64,000 bases of DNA from Mucilaginibacter inviolabilis (GCF_011089895.1 NZ_JAANAT010000001.1:2542001-2606000), one strand, 5' to 3'; shown: positions 25,986 to 35,376, counted from the first letter of the stretch. A program made the numbers and translations. The notes: generated by a model not told the origin, from the letters alone.

Positions 25986-27377
25986 ATGACACCGATACCC
26001 GTAATAGCTGTTTTTGATGTAGGTAAAACCAACAAAAAGCTGTTCCTTTTTGACGAGAACTATAAAATAGTTTTTGAAAGAACGGCCCGCTTTACCGAAA
26101 CCCACGACGAAGATGGCGACGTTTGCGAAAACCTGGACAGTCTGCGGCTATCGGTATTTGATTCCCTTCGTGAGATATTCAAACACAAAGAGTTTGACCT
26201 CAAAGCAGTCAATTTTTCCACCTATGGAGCCAGTTTTGTTTACGTTGATGACAGCGGCAGCCCGCTTACACCTTTGTATAATTACCTTAAGCCATATCCA
26301 CCCGAATTAAGCAGGCAGTTTTATGAAACCTATGGTGATGAAGCCAAATTTGCTCGTGAAACCGCCTCACCTGTTTTGGGGAACCTTAATTCGGGTTTGC
26401 AACTCTACCGGCTTAAATATCAGCAACCAGAAGTATTTAAAAAGATAAAATACGCCCTGCATCTGCCGCAATACATGAGCTACCTGCTCAGCGGTCAAAT
26501 GGTAAGCGACCTGACCAGTATTGGCTGCCATACCGCCCTTTGGAATTTCAATACAAACAGCTATCACCACTGGGTTGATCAGGAAGGCATCCTACCCAAA
26601 ATGGCTCCACTTCAACCTGCCGATGCAGTACTCCCGGCTATATTTCCGGGGAGTACTTACAGTGTAGGTATCGGGCTTCATGATAGTTCGGCAGCGCTTA
26701 TACCCTACCTGGTAAATTTTAATATGCCCTTTGTGCTCATATCAACCGGCACCTGGTCTATCAGCCTCAACCCTTTTAACCAAACGCCGCTTACCGGAGA
26801 TGAATTGAAACACGATTGCCTCAACTATCTTCAATACAAAGGCAGTCCGGTCAAGGCATCTCGTTTGTTTAGTGGGTATGATTATGAACAGCAGGTAAAG
26901 CGCATCGCTACTCATTTCAATCAGGATGTGATCAAATACCGCAGTATGGCTTTTGAGCCTGCTATTGTGACCAAACTACAGGCACAGGACGCACCAAAGG
27001 CCCGCTCAAACGAGGGCGAATTACAAAGATCAGTTTTTGAACAGCGTGATCTGCATGATTTCAAGACAGATACCGAAGCGTACCATCAATTGATGATGGA
27101 TATTGTACAGCAACAAGCCATCTCCACCGGGTATGTATTAGCGAATTGTAAAGTACAACGCATCTTTGTAGACGGCGGATTCAGTAAAAATGCTGTATTT
27201 ATGCATCTACTGGCATTCGCTTTCCCCCACCTGGAAGTGTATGCCGCATCAATGGCGCAAGCCACCGCTGTGGGTACAGCTTTAGCTATTCACCAAGCCT
27301 GGAACACCAAACCGCTGCCTCATGACCTTATCGAACTAAAATATTACTCGGGGCAAAGCGAAATAAACCCCGTTTAA
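25986..27377 (+). CDS. rhaB: Rhamnulokinase (FGGY family)
   Basis: A 463-residue FGGY kinase. The N-terminal phosphate loop is VFDVGKTNKKLFLFD, STGTWSISLNP is the second ATP motif, and VDGGFSKNAVFMHLL marks the adenosine pocket. The operon position, one base after the isomerase, makes L-rhamnulose the likely substrate, giving L-rhamnulose-1-phosphate for the aldolase two genes upstream. The sequence is not close to E. coli RhaB and belongs to the wider rhamnulokinase/fuculokinase branch common in Bacteroidota. It is the last gene of the operon; a palindromic repeat follows. Confidence 0.88.
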   Translation: MTPIPVIAVFDVGKTNKKLFLFDENYKIVFERTARFTETHDEDGDVCENLDSLRLSVFDSLREIFKHKEFDLKAVNFSTYGASFVYVDDSGSPLTPLYNYLKPYPPELSRQFYETYGDEAKFARETASPVLGNLNSGLQLYRLKYQQPEVFKKIKYALHLPQYMSYLLSGQMVSDLTSIGCHTALWNFNTNSYHHWVDQEGILPKMAPLQPADAVLPAIFPGSTYSVGIGLHDSSAALIPYLVNFNMPFVLISTGTWSISLNPFNQTPLTGDELKHDCLNYLQYKGSPVKASRLFSGYDYEQQVKRIATHFNQDVIKYRSMAFEPAIVTKLQAQDAPKARSNEGELQRSVFEQRDLHDFKTDTEAYHQLMMDIVQQQAISTGYVLANCKVQRIFVDGGFSKNAVFMHLLAFAFPHLEVYAASMAQATAVGTALAIHQAWNTKPLPHDLIELKYYSGQSEINPV

Positions 27378-27388
27378 AAAGGCATGGC

Positions 27389-27462
27389 TGTCATGCTGAG
27401 CATGTCTAAGTATGGTGGGCAAAGGCCTCTCCGCACGAGTCTTCGACAAGCTCAGACTGACA
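27389..27462. repeat. TGTCATGCTGAGC...TGACA intergenic palindrome
   Basis: A short imperfect palindrome of the TGTCATGCTGAGC / CTCAGACTGACA type between the convergent rhaB and hydrolase genes. Such Sphingobacteriaceae repeats also appear as fragments near 35220-35262 and 60425-60465. It may serve as a shared transcription end. Confidence 0.65.
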
Positions 27463-27473
27463 GGTCCTGCGCT

Positions 27474-28334
27474 TTATTGCTTATTCTTCACCAATTCCAA
27501 AACATCTGCTATCAGCCTCGGATCTTTGATGATCCTTTCATGGGTGGCATCAGGGTATTCTTTAGAGGTAATAGCAGCATGCCTGTTCAGAAGCTCCTGC
27601 GTGTAAGAGAAAGGCGCCATTTTATCCTCACGATCGTAGGCAAGCCAGTGCTTTTGAGCAATATCGGCCTTGTATATATCGGCGAGGTTAAAATACGATG
27701 TAGGTACATCAAATATCTTATTAAAACTCTCAAAAAACTTATCCTGTGCAGCTTGTGGTACATCGGCATTGTTCATGGTGGCTATAAAGTTTTCCTTTAA
27801 ATTCACCATAGGTGTTATATTGATCAGTAATGATGGTTTGATCCCTGTTTCTTTTATAGCCAGGGTGTTGGCCATTACACCCAGAGAATGTCCTATCATC
27901 ACATCCGGCGCTCCATAAGTATAGATAACAGCTTTTACTGCTTCCACAAATAACAACAGATTGGATAATTCTCCGTCCGAACTGCCATTACCGGGAGCAT
28001 CAAACGCAATGATCTGCAAATCGTCGATGGTTCTGAGCGCGGTGATCAGATCAATAAAATCAGCACCCTTTGAACTCCAGCCATGGGTGATCAATACTTT
28101 ACGACTGCCATTTCCCCATGTGAAACCATTGAATTTTAATATCGAATGACTAAAATGCAGGTCGTTAACCTCCAGCGTAAATGGTGCAGACTCATCCAGC
28201 AGCTGTTGTTGCGGTAATCTCGGCGGGAATTTTGGCGAATAGCAGATCAGCGGCCAAATCAGGTCGGTTATATCTTCGTTATCTGTATGCTGCAACTCTT
28301 TTACCCGGGTAAAAATCTCCTTTATTTTCTTCAT
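27474..28334 (-). CDS. Alpha/beta hydrolase
   Basis: A 286-residue cytoplasmic alpha/beta hydrolase. The oxyanion strand ends in LITHGWSSKG, the nucleophile elbow is GHSLGV, and the catalytic histidine is in PDATHERI near the C-terminus; the acid lies in LAYDREDKMAP. The N-terminal 60 residues (GFTWGNGSRKV leading in) replace a signal peptide. Substrate cannot be deduced; esterase or lipase activity is the safe reading. It is a lone gene, convergent with rhaB and separated from the ThuA gene by 103 bases. Confidence 0.8.
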   Translation of the reverse strand: MKKIKEIFTRVKELQHTDNEDITDLIWPLICYSPKFPPRLPQQQLLDESAPFTLEVNDLHFSHSILKFNGFTWGNGSRKVLITHGWSSKGADFIDLITALRTIDDLQIIAFDAPGNGSSDGELSNLLLFVEAVKAVIYTYGAPDVMIGHSLGVMANTLAIKETGIKPSLLINITPMVNLKENFIATMNNADVPQAAQDKFFESFNKIFDVPTSYFNLADIYKADIAQKHWLAYDREDKMAPFSYTQELLNRHAAITSKEYPDATHERIIKDPRLIADVLELVKNKQ

Positions 28335-28437
28335 AAATGCAGATTGATATCTCCAAAGGTATAAACCGACAACAAAAAGCTGTTCTCTGCAAGGCTACTT
28401 TCTAAAAAAATGACACCATTACGAAGATTAAAGATCT

Positions 28438-29289
28438 TTACTTTTTACCGCTCCCCAGCCATAGCAGCGTATTCAGGATCAGCTTATTTTGGATATCGTT
28501 GTCAAATGTTTGTGATTGCTCTTTGTTGGTACCGCCATCATAATCAATAGCGTTATGCCCCATGTTAAAGTAAACCATCCGATAGTTCTTGTTTGTCCAC
28601 ACCACGGGATAATAACCGCTGTGCCATATTTCATATGGTTTTGGCCCCGTACCCAGCGGGAAACTGGTAGAATCGATTGACAACAATATTTTGATATCCG
28701 GATTGGTACGTAGATCCTTTTCCCAGCGGTACCACTCATTGGGCGATGCTTTGAAGGTAACCGGTAAACCTTTGGTAACCGGGTGCTTAGTATCCTCTAC
28801 CCGCAAAATAGCCGAGGTGGGGTGCCAGGTATTACTCTTGTACTGTCCCGATCCCAGGAATTCATTGTGGTACCAATCCCAGTTTTGAGGATAATCTGAT
28901 GGTGTAAGTGCGAAGGCGGCAAAGTGGAAACCCATCCAGCCGCCACCATTTTTCATATATTGTTCAAAAGCAGCCCTTTGTGCAGGGTCGTCGGCCCGGG
29001 TATCTAAAAATATAACCACCTGGTACTTGGCCAGAAACTCCGGATTCATATTGCTCCAGTTGTTGGTAGAGTCATAGGCGAAATTATACTTTTTGGCCAT
29101 GACCGGGAACCAGCGGTTAGCCTCATGCATAAAGCTGATATGTGCCTTATCATTACGCCCTGTGTAAAAGGCTATTACCTTAAATTTAGGTTTGGTACCT
29201 TGTGCATGAGCGTTGTATAAACTAAAACATATGGCGCAGATAGCAATAGCTAACGCTACAATTTTCCGAATACCTATTCGACTGATCAT
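28438..29289 (-). CDS. Secreted ThuA-domain protein
   Basis: A 283-residue protein with a signal peptide (about 1-29, ending YNAHAQG). The body is a ThuA domain, a class I glutamine-amidotransferase-like fold: VIAFYTGRNDKAHISF, VVIFLDTRADDPAQRAAFEQ, GGGWMGFHFAA and MGHNAIDY are characteristic. ThuA proteins occur with sugar catabolism and large secreted glycoside hydrolases (ThuA was first seen in trehalose utilisation), but their activity is unsettled. Here it is a single gene with no PQQ or cytochrome partner domain. A periplasmic sugar-related role is inferred. Confidence 0.85.
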   Translation of the reverse strand: MISRIGIRKIVALAIAICAICFSLYNAHAQGTKPKFKVIAFYTGRNDKAHISFMHEANRWFPVMAKKYNFAYDSTNNWSNMNPEFLAKYQVVIFLDTRADDPAQRAAFEQYMKNGGGWMGFHFAAFALTPSDYPQNWDWYHNEFLGSGQYKSNTWHPTSAILRVEDTKHPVTKGLPVTFKASPNEWYRWEKDLRTNPDIKILLSIDSTSFPLGTGPKPYEIWHSGYYPVVWTNKNYRMVYFNMGHNAIDYDGGTNKEQSQTFDNDIQNKLILNTLLWLGSGKK

Positions 29290-29666
29290 GGTTGAAATCT
29301 TGGATTTTGGTTAGAACCATAAAACTAAATGATTTTTATAAACCCTGCACATCAAAACCGGGTATGAGAGGTGATGTAGGGGCGGGGATGGGAATCAAGA
29401 CATGAGAATCAAGGAGTAAGGTCGGATAATATCCATCACATGACTGGAAGCGAGAGACGGCGAGGATTATAATTCTAAAAAAGAGTTGTCATTTCGATAG
29501 AGCATGGGTTGGCTCGAGCGTTGTGCGAAAGAGAAATCTTATACAACGTACAAAGCAAATTTGCAGGTCGCAGAAGATTTCTCCTCGTACCTCGTTCGAA
29601 ATGACACCCCTTTTATATCTTTTCTTGATTCCTGACTCTTATCTCTTGCTTCTAACCTCTCTCTCC
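29290..29666. repeat. Gap with nested palindromic repeats
   Basis: No gene was seen. Positions 29487-29606 form an element with ends TGTCATTTCGA / TCGAAATGACA and inner GAGAAATCTT / AAGATTTCTC pairing. It is flanked by AATCAAG-type words at about 29395-29420 and 29625-29640 that match the repeat at 8401-8561, so one repeat family is inserted within another. Confidence 0.75.
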
Positions 29667-32612
29667 TTACCCCCATTGCAGCATTTCTATTTTGAAGCCT
29701 ATTTTGTGCATTTCCCATACTTCAACGGCGTACACGCCAAACTCTTCCACTACTTTACCGGTCATCCGGTAAAAGCCATCGCCCTGAAAAGTGTAACGTT
29801 TTAGTGATTCGGGCCAGTGTACGGTGTCGAGCCAATCGCCGTGGGGGTCAAGGAAAGTACCAAAATTCATGATCTCTCGCTTAATGGTGTTTGATTCTTT
29901 GATGGTGACCAACTGGCCCAACATCTTCACTGTTTGCCCCAGTTTGCCGGGCAGCTCTTTAACATAGGTGAGCCCCCGCTGGTCGTCATCAACCATCGGA
30001 AAAGTGTCGGTAAGGGCAAAGCCCAGTATCTCAATCTCATCAAAAGCATCCTGCAGCGGGCGACTACTTAATTCAGGCAATTTAAAATCGATGATAGGCT
30101 CATGAAATAAGGCTACGGTAGTGGGTTGCTCTTCCTGCTGTTTCTGAAAAAAGTTGGCACGCCACAACAACTCCTGTTTGCTGGTGCCGGTAAAGCGTAA
30201 TGCGCCAATACGGATCAGGATATTCAGCTGCTCCATACCGGGTTGGGTCCGCTCTATAAAATCCTCCATACTCAAATAAGCGCCATTATTGCTGCGTTCG
30301 GTTATAATAGTCTCCAGCAAACCGGCTGTTAGCCTTTCAATATGTACCAGGCCCACATATACATCGGTACCTTTAATATTGGTATAAGTATCGCTTTGAT
30401 TTACACAGGGTGCATGCAGCTGTGCACCGGCCCGTTTTAATTCATGAAAATAAAAAGGGGTACGGTAAAAGCCGCCAAAATTATTGATCACCCCAACCAT
30501 AAACTCCATCGGGAAGTAGGTTTTGAGGTAAAGGCTTTGATAACTTTCCACCGCGAAACTGGCCGAATGTGCCTTGCTGAATGAGTAGCCACTAAAACTG
30601 GCTATCTGCCGCCAAACCTCCCGGCTGATATGGGGTGGATAGCCCTCCACTTTACAGTTGCTAAAAAACTTACCCTCTATCCTGATCATCTCCTCGTTTC
30701 CTCGGTACTTGCCCGACATGGCCCTGCGCAGGATATCCGCCTCGGCCATATCCAGGCCGCCAAAATGATGTGCTATCTTGATCACATCCTCCTGGTACAC
30801 CATAATGCCAAAGGTTTCTTTTAGCAGCTCCTTCATTTTGGGGTGCAGGTATTGCACCTTGTCCTGATTATGGTAATTGTAAATATAGGCCTTCATCATA
30901 CCCGATTGCGCCACACCCGGCCTGATGATAGAGCTGGCTGCCACCAGCGTCAAGTAATCATCACACTCCAATTTCATGAGCAATTGGCGCATAGCCGGAC
31001 TTTCGATATAAAAACACCCGATGGTATCGGCCCGGCGAATCCTGTCGGCCACCAGGGGATCTTTCATAAAATCATCTACACGGGTAATATCTATGTCGAT
31101 GCCCTTATTTTGTTTCACCAGTTGTATGGTATCCTTGATGTGCCCCAATCCCCGCTGGCTCAGGATGTCCAGCTTGATGAGCCCCACACGCTCGGCTCCG
31201 AACATATCTATTTGCGAGGTGGCGAAACCTTTTGGGGGCATTTCTAGCGCGGTATATTGATGAATAGGCTCTTCTGATATCAGCATACCACCGGCATGGA
31301 TACTCAGGTGGTTAGGAAAATTCTGTATCAGGCCGGCATATTTCAGGATAACTTTTTGTATACTGTCTTCCTTAAAAGTGGCGTTCCGGTTTTTAACCAG
31401 GGTGTCTATTTCTTCTTTGGGCAATCCCAATACTTTTCCTAATTCGCGGATAGCCGCCCGGCGCTGAAAAGTGCCATGCATACCCAGCAGGGCCACATGA
31501 TTTTCGCCATACTTGTCAAAAATATACTGGATGATCTCGTTCCTGTCCTTATGGCTAAAATCCATATCAAAATCGGGCGGCGAGGTGCGGAATTTATTCA
31601 GGAAACGCTCAAAGTATAAGTCGAGTTTGATGGGGTCGACGTCGGTTATTTTTAAGTTATAAGCGATGATGGAATTGGCGCCGCTGCCCCTGCCCACATA
31701 GTAAAAACCTTTGCTTCGGGCAAAATTTACGACGTCCCATACAATTAAAAAGTAGGCGTTAAACCGTAGATCGTTAACCACTTTTAATTCCTTTTGTACC
31801 CTTGCTTCAATTACCGGATCATCAGGATACCGTTCCTTCATTCCGGTTAAAGCCAGCTGCTCCAATAGCAGCCGGTCTTCTTCTAAAGAGTCGGTATAGG
31901 TTGCTTTGTTTTTGTCGGACTTTGGGTCGATGACCATAGCTGTACCGCACGTATCCGTTAACTGTAGTGTGCGTTTGATGATATCCGGGTACTGCCTGAA
32001 TTTCTCCATCAGCTCCTCTTCGGTCATGAACATTTCATCGGGCAATGCGGTATCGGCCGGTATTAGTTTGGAGAGCAGCGTATTTCTGTCAATAGCCCTT
32101 AAAAGCCGGTGGAGGTTAAAATATCTTTTGCTTTGAAAAGTTACCGGCTGGCGGATGATGAATTTTTCAGGATATTTTCCTACCGGTACGTTAAACAACT
32201 TGTTCACCTCGTTTGCCCGCACGCCAATCAGTTCATTATCTTCCAATTCCTGGGGCTGTAATACGCCCAGGGTATAAATAATAAAAACATCATCATCAAA
32301 AACGGGCCTGGTCGGAAAGGGCTGATCTTCCATCTTATACCGAGACACAAAGCGGTTGATCTGCATCAGGCCCTGATCGTTTCGGGCTATCAGCAGGTAA
32401 CAAAAGCGGTTATTGTTATGAATTTCACAGCCTAATATGGGTTTTATGCCTTCTTCGCGGCAATAATGTACAAAATCCCAGGCATCGGGGTTGCCATTAA
32501 TATTGGTGAGACCAAGAGAGCTTATACCCATTGCCTTTGCCTTCGCTATTAGCTCTTGGGTTTTATACGTACCATAACGGTAGCTGAACCATGTTTTGCA
32601 ATTAACGTACAT
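29667..32612 (-). CDS. dnaE2: DNA polymerase III alpha subunit, DnaE2/ImuC-like
   Basis: A 981-residue C-family polymerase, shorter than the about 1160 of replicative DnaE. The palm has VGRGSGANSIIAYNLKITD and the catalytic aspartates PDFDMDF (D347, D349, D351); SGYSFSKAHSASFAVESYQ is the fingers motif, and an OB fold closes the chain (KMLGQLVTI). The N-terminal PHP domain has lost the metal-binding residues: the usual HVHS and TDHGN positions read NCKT and TNING. It overlaps the DinB gene by 11 bases. The pair suggests an inducible mutagenic repair polymerase rather than the replicase; the DnaE2 name is inferred from size and partner. Confidence 0.85.
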   Translation of the reverse strand: MYVNCKTWFSYRYGTYKTQELIAKAKAMGISSLGLTNINGNPDAWDFVHYCREEGIKPILGCEIHNNNRFCYLLIARNDQGLMQINRFVSRYKMEDQPFPTRPVFDDDVFIIYTLGVLQPQELEDNELIGVRANEVNKLFNVPVGKYPEKFIIRQPVTFQSKRYFNLHRLLRAIDRNTLLSKLIPADTALPDEMFMTEEELMEKFRQYPDIIKRTLQLTDTCGTAMVIDPKSDKNKATYTDSLEEDRLLLEQLALTGMKERYPDDPVIEARVQKELKVVNDLRFNAYFLIVWDVVNFARSKGFYYVGRGSGANSIIAYNLKITDVDPIKLDLYFERFLNKFRTSPPDFDMDFSHKDRNEIIQYIFDKYGENHVALLGMHGTFQRRAAIRELGKVLGLPKEEIDTLVKNRNATFKEDSIQKVILKYAGLIQNFPNHLSIHAGGMLISEEPIHQYTALEMPPKGFATSQIDMFGAERVGLIKLDILSQRGLGHIKDTIQLVKQNKGIDIDITRVDDFMKDPLVADRIRRADTIGCFYIESPAMRQLLMKLECDDYLTLVAASSIIRPGVAQSGMMKAYIYNYHNQDKVQYLHPKMKELLKETFGIMVYQEDVIKIAHHFGGLDMAEADILRRAMSGKYRGNEEMIRIEGKFFSNCKVEGYPPHISREVWRQIASFSGYSFSKAHSASFAVESYQSLYLKTYFPMEFMVGVINNFGGFYRTPFYFHELKRAGAQLHAPCVNQSDTYTNIKGTDVYVGLVHIERLTAGLLETIITERSNNGAYLSMEDFIERTQPGMEQLNILIRIGALRFTGTSKQELLWRANFFQKQQEEQPTTVALFHEPIIDFKLPELSSRPLQDAFDEIEILGFALTDTFPMVDDDQRGLTYVKELPGKLGQTVKMLGQLVTIKESNTIKREIMNFGTFLDPHGDWLDTVHWPESLKRYTFQGDGFYRMTGKVVEEFGVYAVEVWEMHKIGFKIEMLQWG

Positions 32613-33792
32613 AACGCTCCTTTTCTATCGCATTGAGTTGTTGTGCTATAGAGCGGTGCACAGCGTCCTCGCCAAAGCGGTTGCGGATATGATCCATCGC
32701 CTGGTACAAACGGATATTCTCTACTGTATCGTTAAAGATATCTATCTGGTATTGCCCCTGCACCAGGTGACTTAACCGCACACCCAGCAGGCGAACCAAC
32801 TGCCGACGGTCGTATACTTTTTTAAAAAGCTCTTTAGCGGTTTGCAGCAGCACATCGTCAGACGAGGTATAGCTGATCATCGCCTGTTTGGTTTCGGTAT
32901 TAAAATCAGCATAACGCAGTTTGATGGTGACACAACCACACAGCTTTTTTTGTTGCCGGAGCTGAAAGCTTACTTTCTCGGTCATCCGTACCAGTTCGCG
33001 GTGTAAAAACTGGATATCGATGGTATCGTTCTCAAAGATCTCTTCGGTTCCGATACTTTTTTGTTCGGAATAAGGTATTACCGGACTCTCATCAATACCA
33101 TGCGAGCGGCGATGCATTTCGATACCCGGCTTACCAAAACGGCTCTGCATCATGGGCCGCGGTATCTCGCTTAAAATTTTAATGGTAGTTACTCCCATTT
33201 GCCTCAGCAACGACGATGTTTTTTCGCCAACGCCCGGCAGCTTTTGCACCACCAGCGGGGCCAGGTATTCCCGCTCGGTCCCAAAAGGTACTTCCTTATG
33301 ACCGTTGGGCTTGTTTTCATTAGTGGCTACTTTGGAGATCAGCTTATTGGAAGCCAGGGCATAGGATATGGGTAAGCCCGTTTGGTTGGCAATACGTTGC
33401 TGCAGTTCACTCATGAACAGACTGCAGCCAAAGTAGCGATCCATACCGGTGAGATCGGCATAAAACTCATCGATACCTGTTTTCTCATACAAAGGCACTT
33501 GCTCCCGGATGATCTCACCAACATCACGCGAGAGTTTACTATAACGGTCGAAATCGCCTTTTACCGGTTTTGCTTCCGGGCAAAGTCGCAAAGCAATTTT
33601 CATAGGCATTCCAGTGTGCACACCGTAAGCACGGGTTTCATAACTGCAGGAGGCCACAATACCCCTATCGCTCAAACCGCCAACAATTACAGGTTTACCC
33701 ATCAGGTCGCTGTTGTCCAGCCGGGCCACGCTCACAAAAAAAGTATCCAGATCCAAGTGGGATATAAAACGACGGTCGGCCAGGGTTGTCAT
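32602..33792 (-). CDS. dinB: Y-family DNA polymerase IV (DinB)
   Basis: A 396-residue translesion polymerase. The palm carries HLDLDTFFVSV (D14) and the catalytic pair D108-E109 in GIDEFYADL, and the fingers have SCSYETRAYGV. The helix-hairpin-helix KLPGVGEKTSSLLRQMG and a C-terminal little-finger domain follow. All metal ligands are intact, so it should be active, unlike ImuB. Its end overlaps the DnaE gene by 11 bases. Palindromes just upstream (33801-33837) may be the damage-response operator. No lexA or recA is in the window. Confidence 0.93.
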   Translation of the reverse strand: MTTLADRRFISHLDLDTFFVSVARLDNSDLMGKPVIVGGLSDRGIVASCSYETRAYGVHTGMPMKIALRLCPEAKPVKGDFDRYSKLSRDVGEIIREQVPLYEKTGIDEFYADLTGMDRYFGCSLFMSELQQRIANQTGLPISYALASNKLISKVATNENKPNGHKEVPFGTEREYLAPLVVQKLPGVGEKTSSLLRQMGVTTIKILSEIPRPMMQSRFGKPGIEMHRRSHGIDESPVIPYSEQKSIGTEEIFENDTIDIQFLHRELVRMTEKVSFQLRQQKKLCGCVTIKLRYADFNTETKQAMISYTSSDDVLLQTAKELFKKVYDRRQLVRLLGVRLSHLVQGQYQIDIFNDTVENIRLYQAMDHIRNRFGEDAVHRSIAQQLNAIEKERYVR

Positions 33793-33800
33793 AATGATTG

Positions 33801-33837
33801 CTGTAAATACAGTGCTAAATTACTAATATTTTTAGCA
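33801..33837 (-). promoter_or_regulatory. Candidate damage-response operator of dinB-dnaE
   Basis: Two adjacent perfect palindromes start 9 bases before the dinB ATG: a 12-mer CTGTAAATACAG and a 25-mer with 7-base arms TGCTAAA/TTTAGCA. The first has the CTGT...ACAG form of a LexA site but a shorter spacer than in E. coli. Binding by LexA or an S24-type repressor is only inferred. Confidence 0.35.
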
Positions 33838-34021
33838 ATTATTATATAACACAGATGCCATTTTTTTGTTAAATTATTGTTAATGAGTATAATAAAAAGA
33901 ATAGCATCAAAAAAAGCTCAGGATAACCGCCTTCCATTGTCTGAAGTTTATCCCTCGCATAAACCCCTCTCTACCCTCCCGAGGGAGGGAATCGCACTTT
34001 GGCCTGTGCTTTTAAAAAGAA

Positions 34022-34082
34022 ACCCCTCTTTCCGCCGCAGGCGAAGAGAGGGGTGACAAGCGTAGCGACGTCGGGGTGAGTC
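34022..34082. repeat. GACTCACCCCG element, single arm
   Basis: The sequence matches the right arm of copy 3 (CTTTCCGCCGCAGGCGAAGAG, then CGGGGTGAGTC) with no matching left terminus. It is a truncated or solo copy just downstream of the metalloprotease gene. Confidence 0.75.
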
Positions 34083-34102
34083 GGTTCATGGCCTTTTTAG
34101 TA

Positions 34103-34903
34103 CTATCTGCCCGGATAATACTTTTTCATATAGGCTGCATCGGTAGCCGTAATGGTGGTGTTATTAGCAGCTATGGCTACATTATTTGTTGTAAACCTGG
34201 CCGGAACCGGGTAGTGCATAATGGATGATTTATCATAGGCCAGCAAGTTGCTCCCAGTTCTGGGGCCAACCCACAATACATTAAAATCTATTTGATCTTT
34301 AGTCCAGAAGTTAGGGGCACCTTCATAATAAGCATATACTGCATCTTTGTTCCATGGAATGTTGGCATCTGGGTGTGCCTGCTCATGCTGCAGGCCCAGC
34401 ACATGGCCAAATTCATGGGTGGTGGTTCTTCTGAATTCTTCGTCGGAAGTATTATTATCAAACCACCCAAAATTAACCGACTGAGTTTGGCCACGACCGT
34501 CGGTGCCCACATAGGCCCATGAGCCTGCGTCGCCATTGTGCTTAAAGCCAACGGTCAGATCGGCAGCCGCATTATCAGCCACAAACTGAAACGTTAAATT
34601 AGCGCTGCTTTCCCAACTTTTAGCATATTGCTGTACTTTGCTGCGTACAAATGTGGTTCCTTCGCCACTAATAAAGCGCACTTTAATGGTACGACCGTTG
34701 GTCCACAATTTGTTGTTGGGTCCCCAGCTTTCGGTAACCGGGCCGCCCGTTACGGTTTTCATTTGACAGTTAAAATCTGCGAAAAGGGTTTCTTTTGTCA
34801 CCGCATCTTTTTGCAGTACATTTTCTTCATTGTTGTTGTTTTTTTTGCAGCCCGTGGCGGCCAGCAGGGCCAGGGAGATGAGCAGGAGATTTGTAGTTTT
34901 CAT
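34103..34903 (-). CDS. M12-type (astacin-like) zinc metalloprotease lipoprotein
   Basis: A 266-residue exported lipoprotein: the lipobox LAATGC puts the lipid cysteine at residue 19. The catalytic domain has the metzincin zinc motif HEFGHVLGLQHE and the Met-turn SIMHYP, which places it in the M12A/astacin-like group, and an N-terminal strand block (TIKVRFISGEG) as in bacterial members. It should be a surface or periplasmic endopeptidase. No inhibitor or propeptide is obvious beyond the linker at residues 25-65. It is a single gene with repeats on both sides. Confidence 0.88.
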   Translation of the reverse strand: MKTTNLLLISLALLAATGCKKNNNNEENVLQKDAVTKETLFADFNCQMKTVTGGPVTESWGPNNKLWTNGRTIKVRFISGEGTTFVRSKVQQYAKSWESSANLTFQFVADNAAADLTVGFKHNGDAGSWAYVGTDGRGQTQSVNFGWFDNNTSDEEFRRTTTHEFGHVLGLQHEQAHPDANIPWNKDAVYAYYEGAPNFWTKDQIDFNVLWVGPRTGSNLLAYDKSSIMHYPVPARFTTNNVAIAANNTTITATDAAYMKKYYPGR

Positions 34904-35372
34904 CGGTGATAGATTAATTATGATTTATTATTTAAGATATTTCACATATTGATAAGATAGAATTTATAAGAAAATTCGTGTATTGATCGGTAGATTACCC
35001 AGATTTTGAAGAAAACTGGTATTCATCTGGTCCATGCCTTTATGAGACACCTATTAACAAATTTTTCATACTATCAATAACTAGCATATAATCAGAATTA
35101 TAAATACCAAATTAGCAAAATAATTATATATTTTTATATTATTTGAAAAAATACACAATCATCCTATATAGAATATCATAAATACTATACAGGATGACGA
35201 TTCCAGGCATGGCGGGTGGGCTTCTGCACTCTACCCTTCGACGGCGCTCAGGGTGACACCCACCTTTTTGGATCAGAGATCACGATTCTTTATAAAAAGC
35301 AACAGCCGCCACATTGCTGTAGGCGGCTGTCTCTAAGTTATTATCCCTAATTTATAACTTATTATCTTGATC
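34904..35372. other. Gap with repeat fragment and hairpin
   Basis: Mostly AT-rich with no gene. A repeat fragment (AGGATGAC ... CTCAGGGTGACAC) lies at about 35194-35262, and a strong hairpin is at 35302-35330. Confidence 0.5.
35302..35330 (-). terminator. Terminator of the collagen-like gene array
   Basis: ACAGCCGCC and GGCGGCTGT form a perfect 9-bp stem; on the minus strand it is followed by GCTTTTTAT. It ends transcripts that cross the decayed copies. Confidence 0.7.
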
Positions 35373-35376
35373 CCTT

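Larger units (their letters stand above)
33793..34102. other. Gap upstream of dinB: operator candidates and a solo repeat arm
   Basis: No gene was seen. Next to the dinB start are CTGTAAATACAG (33801-33812) and TGCTAAA-N11-TTTAGCA (33813-33837), both perfect inverted repeats. Further off, 34022-34082 is a single arm of the GACTCACCCCG element, ending CGGGGTGAGTC. Confidence 0.6.

Noticed and set aside
27384..27800. 138-codon open frame on the plus strand after rhaB
   Set aside because: It begins in a palindromic repeat and runs antisense through the alpha/beta hydrolase gene.
29523..29804. 93-codon open frame on the plus strand
   Set aside because: It lies in the repeat element and antisense to the end of dnaE.
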